A stretch of 11,598 bases of DNA from contig MFIX01000065.1 of NCBI GenBank assembly GCA_001780825.1, forward strand, positions 5,911-17,508. Reading direction: 5' to 3'. This DNA is from Candidatus Glassbacteria bacterium RIFCSPLOWO2_12_FULL_58_11 (lineage in GTDB: Bacteria; Gemmatimonadota; Glassbacteria; GWA2-58-10). This document shows, piece by piece, positions 6,713 through 11,598 of this stretch. Positions within the stretch are counted from its first letter, which is position 1. Each line of letters starts with the position of its first letter. The notes under the pieces are model-generated. The model had not been told where the DNA came from and ran no database searches. It saw nothing but the letters and a program-made list of their open reading frames with translations. The position numbers and the translations under genes are program-made.

Positions 6713-7198
6713 ATGCGACGCCGTCTGTTTATCGAATCCTGCGGGGCCACCCTGACCGCCGCTCTGACTGTCGAACTGCGCGCGCAGCTGGAGGAAGGCC
6801 TTCCGCTCCTTCTTACGCTGGCCGAGGTTGTCGTACCCGACAAAGACCTCTCTGTCTGGCGCGGCGGCCCGGCGGCGACCGAGCTGCAGCGCGCCTGGCT
6901 GGCCCTGGAGAGCCGAGAAAGGCTGGAGCTGTCCGCGGCTTTGGGGGAACTCGAGGCCGAGGCGGTCCGCGCCTCCGAGATGAAATTCGGCGCGCTGAGC
7001 CTGGAAGCCCGCAAGGCACTGGTTCGCGGCCTGCTGGCACGCTCGGTTTCTTTCCAGGCCGCTTTTCCGAGATTTCGAGGGATAATCGTGCGCTCCTTCT
7101 ACTCCTGTCCGGTCGGATTCGAGAGGACCGGTTTCAGCACGACCACGCAGTTTAGGGGTTACCCCGAGCCGCTGTGGTCTGCGGAAAGCGGAGAGTAA
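6713..7198 (+). CDS. Gluconate 2-dehydrogenase subunit 3-like protein
   Basis: This 161-residue protein resembles the small gamma subunit of gluconate 2-dehydrogenase and related sugar dehydrogenases. Supporting features are an N-terminal MRRRLF, reminiscent of a twin-arginine export motif, a helix containing LAEVVVPD (about 36-43, compare the LAxxIIP stretch of the family), a helical middle, and a C-terminal aromatic segment ending in GYPEPLW. In characterised complexes this subunit carries the Tat signal and takes the signal-less flavoprotein through the membrane. Here the region after the arginines is only weakly hydrophobic, so the export role is less certain. The ribosome site GGAG is 12 bases from the ATG, which is rather far. 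The gene lies 48 bases after the cytochrome gene and two bases before the GMC start, which supports a common complex. Confidence 0.75.
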   Translation: MRRRLFIESCGATLTAALTVELRAQLEEGLPLLLTLAEVVVPDKDLSVWRGGPAATELQRAWLALESRERLELSAALGELEAEAVRASEMKFGALSLEARKALVRGLLARSVSFQAAFPRFRGIIVRSFYSCPVGFERTGFSTTTQFRGYPEPLWSAESGE

Positions 7199-7200
7199 AC

Positions 7201-8730
7201 ATGGCGGCCGAGCGTTTCGATGCGATAGTCGTGGGTCTGGGCGGCGGTGGATCGGTGGTCGCCGAGGCCTTGTCGGGCGCGGGCTGGAAAGTGCTGGCCC
7301 TGGAGGAGGGCCCCTGGTATAATCCTTTCAGGGATTTCAGGGAGGGCCGGGCCCGGCGTGTCCCTATTGGGCTGGTTTATGCGAAAGACAGCCTGCGGCC
7401 CATGATGGTGAAAGCGGTGGGTGGCAGCATGGTCTTTTACGCCGGGGTGTTCTTCCGGCTGCATGAAAATGATTTCCGCACGCGCAGCCGGTTCGGCTGC
7501 GGAACCGACTGGCCCATAGCCTACCGTGAGCTGGCCCCGTTCTATGAGAAGGTGGAGAATTTTACCGGGGCCTCGGGCAGTCCTGTCAACATATTCGAGG
7601 CGCCGCGCGGTCCTTATCCCAATCCGGCCCATCCGGTATCCAAAGGCTCGCGCTATTTCGCGCGCGGCGCCCGCGCCCTGGGGCTGCATCCCGCGCCGAC
7701 TCCAATGTCCATCCTCTCGCGGCCTTTCCGGGGAAGGCCCTCCTGCACCTACTGCGCCAAATGCGGCGAGGGTTGCATGGTCGGGGATAAAAGCTCGCCG
7801 GAGATGACCTATATCCCGGCCGCGATAAAACATGGCGCGCAGATCCGCTCCGGGCACCGGGCGCTCGCTATCGAAACCGGCCGGAGCGGCCGGGTAACCG
7901 GCGTTCTTTACCGGGACAAGGAGGGGTTTCGGGAGAAGGCCGAAAGTGAATGCGTGGTGCTCTGCGGGAGCGCTCTGCTTGATCCCGCGCTGCTGCTGCG
8001 CAGCAGGGGCCCGGCCCATCCGCGGGGGTTGGGTGCACACAGCGGCATGGTCGGCAGGAACCTGATGACGCATGTCGGCGGAAGATACCTGGTCCGCTTC
8101 CCGGAAGTGGTCAATGGATTCATGGGGATCAGCGGCGGAGTGAACGTGCAGGATTTCTACGACGGAGCTCCGGGGGCGGATTTCCGGCGCGGCTATACCC
8201 TCTATGTCTCCCTTCTGCCTGGCCCGCCGGCCACTTTCGCCGACTGGTATCTGGAAAGCTGGGGCGCGGAACTGACCGAAGTGATGCAGTCTTATAACCG
8301 GATGATCCGCCTGGCGGTTCTCGGCGAGGATCAGGCCGATCCTGAGAACCGGGTCAGCGAGGATCCCGAGCTTAAAGATGAGGATGGCTTCCCACGGCCC
8401 CGGGTGTTCTATCGCCGCAGTGAATACGAGCGGAATATGTTCCGGCACGCGGTTGAGAGCGCCAGAAAAATCTGCCGCGCCGGGGGCGCCGATGACTGGG
8501 AGTTCTATTACCAGGACGATGGCAGCGCGCACGCCATGGGGCCCTGCCGCATGGGAGACGACCCGGACACCAGCGTAGTGGACCGCTGGTGCGCTTGTCA
8601 TGATGTCCCGGGCCTCTATATTTGCGACAGCAGCATTTTCCCTACCTCGGGCGCGGTGAATCCGGCGCTGACAGTCATGGCCCTGGCGGCCCGGACCGCA
8701 GACTATCTTATCCGCGGCCGTCAAGGCTGA
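7201..8730 (+). CDS. GMC-family FAD-dependent oxidoreductase (sugar/polyol dehydrogenase type)
   Basis: This 509-residue flavoprotein has the N-terminal dinucleotide-binding motif VVGLGGGGSVVAEAL (about 10-24) with the acidic end ALEEG (33-37). A GMC signature lies around VGGSMVFYAGVFFRLHEN (73-90) and DWPIAYRELAPFYEKVE follows (103-119). The C-terminal GMC domain has SAHAMGPCRMG (catalytic His about 444) and SGAVNPALTVMALA (Asn about 487). It probably oxidises an alcohol group of a sugar, polyol or sugar acid. A cluster of four cysteines (C182, C185, C188, C192) matches the position where some sugar dehydrogenases of this family have cysteines, and in FAD-glucose dehydrogenase of Burkholderia such cysteines hold a 3Fe-4S cluster. 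There is no signal peptide, so export would depend on the subunit encoded just upstream. ATG 7201 has GGAG seven bases before it; a GTG at 7174 would overlap the previous gene. Confidence 0.88.
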   Translation: MAAERFDAIVVGLGGGGSVVAEALSGAGWKVLALEEGPWYNPFRDFREGRARRVPIGLVYAKDSLRPMMVKAVGGSMVFYAGVFFRLHENDFRTRSRFGCGTDWPIAYRELAPFYEKVENFTGASGSPVNIFEAPRGPYPNPAHPVSKGSRYFARGARALGLHPAPTPMSILSRPFRGRPSCTYCAKCGEGCMVGDKSSPEMTYIPAAIKHGAQIRSGHRALAIETGRSGRVTGVLYRDKEGFREKAESECVVLCGSALLDPALLLRSRGPAHPRGLGAHSGMVGRNLMTHVGGRYLVRFPEVVNGFMGISGGVNVQDFYDGAPGADFRRGYTLYVSLLPGPPATFADWYLESWGAELTEVMQSYNRMIRLAVLGEDQADPENRVSEDPELKDEDGFPRPRVFYRRSEYERNMFRHAVESARKICRAGGADDWEFYYQDDGSAHAMGPCRMGDDPDTSVVDRWCACHDVPGLYICDSSIFPTSGAVNPALTVMALAARTADYLIRGRQG

Positions 8731-8789
8731 TACATTTGTAAATGATCTGAGTTAGCATCCAGTTCAAGGCTCGTTCCCGAAAGAAGGAT

Positions 8790-8827
8790 AACCGCCGGCG
8801 CCGCGGGTTGCGGCCGAGGCCGGTTTT
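8790..8827 (+). terminator. GC-rich hairpin with T4, terminator or attenuator
   Basis: The outer arms AACCG (8790-8794) and CGGTT (8821-8825) enclose a perfect inner stem GCCGC (8800-8804) / GCGGC (8810-8814) with loop GGGTT. Four T close it (8824-8827). It lies 60 bases after the GMC stop and only two bases before the GGGAG ribosome site of the next gene, so it may end the operon or control read-through into that gene. Confidence 0.45.
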
Positions 8828-8840
8828 CCGGGAGACGGAT

Positions 8841-9419
8841 ATGTCGTACGGTCTGGCCATTGTCGCGGTTTTTATCTTGTCTATGGCCGTGTTGGTCGTG
8901 GCGATCATGCTATTTCGCCACCAACGGCAGGTTGCGGAAATAAAGGCCACCTTTCTCAATTCCAAGAAACAGCGCAACTTTTTCCACCAGCGTTACCTGA
9001 CTTACCAGGCCGATCTCGACCGCCTCAGGGTGAGCTACAACTCGATGATGAAAGAGTTGGTGCATATCAAGAGCGAAATGACCGATTGTAAGAATGGGAT
9101 CAAAGAGATTCTGGAAATCCTGAAAGAGGAAACCCGGGGTGTGGACGACCAGATGTCACAGGAACTGAGCCGGATTATTGATAGAAGAAAAAGTATTGTC
9201 AGGCAGCAATGGCAGGAGTTTAACGGGAAAAAAGCCTTACTGCTCGAAAAGATGGACCTGGCTCTGACTGAAAAGGCCAGCGAGGAATCGCTGATACAAA
9301 AGAAAGATGACGCATTCGCGAAGCTTACCGAAATGAACGCGATTCTGTCCCGGATAAAAAAAGAATATGAGCGTGTCGTGCGCAGCCCGATTATCTCTTT
9401 CGGGAAAAAGACGGATTAG
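8841..9419 (+). CDS. One-TM coiled-coil protein of unknown function
   Basis: I do not recognise a family. The product has 192 residues: one membrane helix at about 4-25 (GLAIVAVFILSMAVLVVAIML), then a long, highly charged, almost wholly helical part rich in Lys, Glu, Gln and Leu (about 27-180) with heptad-like spacing, and a short basic tail (FGKKTD). It is probably anchored in the inner membrane with the coiled coil in the cytoplasm, since the residues after the helix (RHQRQ) are positive. ATG 8841 is chosen because GGGAG lies six bases upstream; TTG 8808 falls inside the preceding hairpin. It converges on a gene for a 44-residue membrane protein, with five bases between the stop codons. Confidence 0.7.
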   Translation: MSYGLAIVAVFILSMAVLVVAIMLFRHQRQVAEIKATFLNSKKQRNFFHQRYLTYQADLDRLRVSYNSMMKELVHIKSEMTDCKNGIKEILEILKEETRGVDDQMSQELSRIIDRRKSIVRQQWQEFNGKKALLLEKMDLALTEKASEESLIQKKDDAFAKLTEMNAILSRIKKEYERVVRSPIISFGKKTD

Positions 9420-9424
9420 TTTCC

Positions 9425-9559
9425 CTATGAGACCTTTTTGATTCTTTCTTTCCTGTCGCGCAGCAATTGGCTGAATTCTTTTATGGGAACGTAAATCCAG
9501 ACAATCAGAATGACCACACCCAGCGCCCAGATACTCCAGGTCACCCAGTCGAAATACAT
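9425..9559 (-). CDS. Small single-TM membrane protein, 44 residues
   Basis: This is a short gene with a good ribosome site (GGGAG, seven bases before ATG 9559). The product has one aromatic membrane helix (about residues 5-25, TWSIWALGVVILIVWIYV) followed by a basic amphipathic tail with LLRDRKERIKK. A longer frame reaching 9667 has no supporting ribosome site, and the added residues look non-coding. It has the shape of small accessory subunits of membrane complexes, but no family is recognised. It is tail to tail with the coiled-coil gene. Confidence 0.55.
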   Translation of the reverse strand: MYFDWVTWSIWALGVVILIVWIYVPIKEFSQLLRDRKERIKKVS

Positions 9560-9694
9560 GGATTGACTCCCGCGGAGGTTTAGTGTTAAACTAAGGCCAG
9601 GCGCATGGAAAAGGCTTCTTTGACAGCCGGCCGAAGGTAAGCTAACATTCCGGCGCGGAACAGGCAAGTAATTCCGCTCGCGCTGCAGTGCCGG

Positions 9695-9700
9695 TATAAT
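9695..9700 (+). promoter_or_regulatory. Perfect -10 box upstream of the HAD gene
   Basis: TATAAT occurs 93 bases before the GTG start of the HAD gene. No good -35 is found at 16-18 bases upstream (TTCCGC at 17) and there is no extended -10, so the call rests on the -10 alone. Confidence 0.3.
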
Positions 9701-9792
9701 CCAAAGTATTCCAGGGTGCGTCGGAAGAAAAGTTATAAGCCGGGAGCGGTGGGGAAACGAGCTGTAGCAAAAGACGGGGGGCAGGCAGGAGA

Positions 9793-10449
9793 GTGTTCGA
9801 AGCGGCGCTTTATGATCTCGATGGCTTGCTGGTGGATTCCGAGCCGATACACGGCCGGGCCAGCGAAAAGGCCCTGGGCGTGTACGGCCGTAAACTGTCC
9901 GACATCCCGGAAAATATCCGGAAATCCTTTTACGGGAAAAGAGTGATCGATGTCGCGGCGGGGGTGGTGGAGAGTCTGGGCCTGTCGATCAGCCCGCAGC
10001 GTTGGGCCAGCGAGCGTCTGGCCTTTTTCATGCAATTGATCGAAGAGGGTATCGGTCTGATGCCCGGGGTTGAGCGGAGCCTGGATTTGTTCGACCGGCT
10101 GAGCGTCAGGACCGGACTGGTTTCTTCCGGCGACCGGGACTATGTTCTGCGGGTTCTCGAGCTGACCGGAGTGCGCTCCCGCTTCGCCGCGGTGGTCACC
10201 GGCGATGATGTCACCGTGGGCAAGCCCGACCCCCAGTGTTACCTTCTCGGAGCGAAAAAGCTCGGCGCCGATCCGGCGCGCTGCCTGGTGCTCGAGGATG
10301 CCCATCCCGGAGTGCTGGCCGGGAAAGCCGCCGGTATGAAAGTGATCGGGGTGGAAAACCTGTTCAACGAGACCTTTGACGGCGCCGATCTGGTGCTCCC
10401 CTCGCTCGCCGTACTGGGCGAGAAGACTCTCGCGGCGCTGGAGCGCTGA
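9793..10449 (+). CDS. HAD-superfamily phosphatase / beta-phosphoglucomutase-like
   Basis: This 218-residue HAD hydrolase of the beta-phosphoglucomutase/phosphatase subgroup has motif I YDLDGLLVDSEP (nucleophile D8, acid/base D10), a helical cap (about 18-85), motif II as VSSG (S111 or S112), motif III Lys in VGKPDPQCY (K144) and motif IV LEDAHPG (E168, D169). All catalytic positions are filled. The VDSEP sequence and the helical cap fit enzymes acting on small sugar phosphates, either as a phosphatase or as a mutase. The start is GTG 9793; the purine-rich GGCAGGCAGGA stretch just upstream provides the ribosome site, though the AGGA nearest the start is unusually close. The gene runs in the direction of rubredoxin and ribD but is separated from them by a 143-base gap. 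Substrate not determinable here. Confidence 0.85.
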   Translation: MFEAALYDLDGLLVDSEPIHGRASEKALGVYGRKLSDIPENIRKSFYGKRVIDVAAGVVESLGLSISPQRWASERLAFFMQLIEEGIGLMPGVERSLDLFDRLSVRTGLVSSGDRDYVLRVLELTGVRSRFAAVVTGDDVTVGKPDPQCYLLGAKKLGADPARCLVLEDAHPGVLAGKAAGMKVIGVENLFNETFDGADLVLPSLAVLGEKTLAALER

Positions 10450-10477
10450 GCTTTACCGGGAGAATAGCGAAGCGGCT

Positions 10478-10501
10478 CGGCCTGGTCCGGGCCTTCTTTT
10501 G
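10478..10501 (+). terminator. Weak terminator after the HAD gene
   Basis: The GGCC...GGCC arms around 10482-10496 followed by TTCTTTT form a short stem with a T-rich tail, about 30 bases after the HAD stop. The stem is only about four to five pairs, so this is a tentative call. Confidence 0.35.
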
Positions 10502-10564
10502 GCTGTTTGAATATCTGCGGAAACGAAAAAAATCCCCAACTTAAGAGCTTTGAACCGCACAAAA

Positions 10565-10581
10565 TTTCATTTTAAATGAAA
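10565..10581. promoter_or_regulatory. AT-rich palindrome at the rubredoxin leader, candidate operator
   Basis: TTTCATTTTAAATGAAA has two perfect 8-base arms around one central T. It touches the AGGAGAGG ribosome site of rubredoxin (10581-10588). A symmetric site here could bind a dimeric repressor, or block ribosome access when folded. No regulator family is assigned. Confidence 0.4.
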
Positions 10582-10592
10582 GGAGAGGCTGG

Positions 10593-10757
10593 ATGCAGAA
10601 GTGGATCTGTGATGTTTGCGAGTGGATTTACGACCCGGCGGAAGGGGATCCGACGCAGGGGATCGAGCCCGGAACCCCCTTCGAGGATTTGCCGGATGAC
10701 TGGATCTGCCCGGCCTGCGGAGTAGGCAAGGAAGATTTCAGCAAGTACAACGACTGA
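10593..10757 (+). CDS. Rubredoxin
   Basis: This is a 54-residue protein of classical rubredoxin size. Two knuckles bind one iron: CDVC at residues 6-9 (KWICDVCEWIYDPAEGD) and CPAC at 39-42 (DDWICPACGVGKEDF), together with the conserved YDP, the Gly-Asp-Pro stretch after it, and PDDW. It is a cytoplasmic one-electron carrier, usually serving oxygen and peroxide reduction or anaerobic redox enzymes. ATG 10593 follows AGGAGAGG (10581-10588), an almost ideal ribosome site. One departure is Glu at position 10, right after the first CxxC, where Gly is common. It is a single gene between the HAD gene and ribD, with a candidate operator in its leader. Confidence 0.95.
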   Translation: MQKWICDVCEWIYDPAEGDPTQGIEPGTPFEDLPDDWICPACGVGKEDFSKYND

Positions 10758-10933
10758 CCCTCCCGGCACCATACTGATTACTTTCTCCGGCGGTCGCTCC
10801 CATCCTTGGAAAGGCTGTTTCGCCGTATCTGAACGCCGGGGCAGCCTGCGCCGTCTCCCGGAGTCAGCGAAGCCCGGTGGAGGATTGGCCGGGGCGCGCC
10901 TGGCTTTTCCCCGCACGGTGTGGAGATTTTTCT

Positions 10934-11598
10934 TTGACCGTCTCTTCCGCATCCCGCGAATTCGAATCCCGGATGATGGCGCGCGCCCTGGAGCTTGCCG
11001 CGCGCGCCGGGGGACGGACCGCGCCCAACCCGCTGGTCGGCGCGGTGGTCTGCGCTAAAGGCCGGATAGTCGGGGAGGGCTGGCACCGGCGGGCCGGAAA
11101 AGCGCACGCTGAGGTGCTCGCCCTGCGCCGGGCTGGAGAAAAAGCCCGCGGCGCCACGCTCGTAGTCAGCCTCGAGCCCTGCTCGCGCCAGGGCTGCACT
11201 CCGCCCTGTGTCGAGGCGATAGTTTCCGCCGGGATCGCCCGCGTAGTCTGCGCCATGCGCGATCCGAACCCCCGCGAGCGTGGCCGGGGTATCCGGCTCC
11301 TGCGAAAGGCCGGGATCGAGGTCGAGGTGGGAGTGCTCTCCTCTGAGGCCCGCCGGCTCAACGAGCGCTTTATCCATTTCATGACCACCGGCAGGCCTTT
11401 CGTGGCCCTCAAGCTGGCCCAGACCCTGGATGGCGCAATCGCCGCGGCTCCCGGAGTCCGCACCGCGATCAGTTCCGGCCCCGCGCTGCGCCTGACCCAC
11501 CGTCTCCGCTCGCGCTATTCCGCCGTGCTGGTGGGTGTGGGGACAGTGCTGGCCGACAATCCCCTGCTCAATGTCAGGGGTGTGGCCGGGGCCATTCA
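10934..11598 (+). CDS. ribD: RibD bifunctional pyrimidine deaminase/reductase, 3' partial
   Basis: The frame is open at the right edge, with 221 codons visible of about 360. RibD performs two steps of riboflavin synthesis: deamination of the diaminohydroxyphosphoribosylamino-pyrimidine and reduction of the ribose side chain. The deaminase domain shows TAPNPLVGAVV (29-39), the zinc site HAE (H58, E60) and EPCSRQGCTPPC (C83, C92). The His-His of the usual EPCSHHG is Arg-Gln here. From about residue 132 the reductase domain begins (FVALKLAQTLDGAIA) with VLVGVGTVLADNPLLNVR. TTG 10934 is the likely start: GGAG lies eight bases upstream and the added residues complete the first helix; ATG 10973 is in frame but has no ribosome site. 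No FMN riboswitch was found in the 176 bases before it. Confidence 0.92.
   Translation, partial: MTVSSASREFESRMMARALELAARAGGRTAPNPLVGAVVCAKGRIVGEGWHRRAGKAHAEVLALRRAGEKARGATLVVSLEPCSRQGCTPPCVEAIVSAGIARVVCAMRDPNPRERGRGIRLLRKAGIEVEVGVLSSEARRLNERFIHFMTTGRPFVALKLAQTLDGAIAAAPGVRTAISSGPALRLTHRLRSRYSAVLVGVGTVLADNPLLNVRGVAGAI

Noticed and set aside
8591..8602. CACH in the GMC protein as a second CxCH heme site
   Set aside because: It lies in the DRWCxxHDVPGLYICD strand common to the GMC C-terminal domain, in a protein without an export signal of its own, so it is not a heme motif.
7159..8724. 521-codon open frame on the minus strand opposite the GMC gene
   Set aside because: It mirrors the whole GMC gene in GC-rich DNA, has no ribosome site, and its product is a low-information His/Arg/Pro/Ala-rich string, whereas the plus strand has clear GMC motifs.
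10758..10933. Possible FMN or cobalamin riboswitch before ribD
   Set aside because: Fragments such as CGGCGGT, CGGGGCAG and GGAGTCAG occur, but the order is wrong and the conserved core segments are missing.
10778..11500. 240-codon minus-strand frame across ribD
   Set aside because: The plus strand encodes a clear RibD up to the window edge; the antisense frame is a shadow.
1..11598. CRISPR arrays, tRNA or rRNA genes, insertion sequences, phage genes
   Set aside because: No regularly spaced repeats, no cloverleaf with a T-loop sequence, no rRNA signature, and no transposase, integrase or phage proteins were seen on either strand.

Overview
The window is GC-rich bacterial chromosomal DNA with tightly packed genes, strong Shine-Dalgarno sites, several TTG/GTG starts, and a few AT-rich intergenic stretches. 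It holds a flagellar gene, rubredoxin, riboflavin synthesis, a multiheme cytochrome c and a GMC flavoprotein. That mix suggests a free-living, flagellated, probably uncultured environmental Gram-negative (FCB-group, Planctomycete-like or related). The lineage is an inference from gene content only; there is no rRNA or phylogenetic marker that I can place.

Layout: (1) 1-545, the 3' part of a FliO-like flagellar export gene with an intrinsic terminator. (2) 491-933, a non-coding gap with small hairpins and three copies of a short motif. (3) 934-1734 (minus), a TauE/SafE-type permease, divergent from a creatininase-family metal hydrolase (1922-2656, plus). (4) 2670-4556 (minus), a large M28/DUF4910-like metallopeptidase, convergent with the creatininase; both stop codons sit in the two arms of one terminator hairpin. 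(5) 4557-5099, an AT-rich gap with the peptidase promoter and a pair of adjacent hairpins. (6) 5100-5582 (minus), a stand-alone cyclic-nucleotide-binding domain protein, divergent from a three-gene operon. (7) 5711-8730 (plus): secreted multiheme cytochrome c, a gluconate-2-dehydrogenase-subunit-3-like protein and a GMC flavoprotein. (8) A one-TM coiled-coil protein (8841-9419, plus) tail to tail with a 44-residue membrane protein (9425-9559, minus). (9) A HAD phosphatase/mutase (9793-10449), a 54-residue rubredoxin (10593-10757) and the 5' part of ribD (10934 to the window end), all on plus.

The most coherent system is 5711-8730. The three products match the parts of membrane-associated periplasmic sugar/polyol dehydrogenases: flavoprotein, small export/assembly subunit and cytochrome electron acceptor. 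Here the cytochrome comes first and is of the c554-like type (GHxFP-type C-terminal region) rather than the usual class-I triheme subunit, and one of its five heme-like motifs is shortened to CxCH. The flavoprotein carries a four-cysteine cluster that could hold Fe-S. A divergently transcribed cNMP sensor shares the promoter region. The other genes look like ordinary housekeeping or accessory functions.
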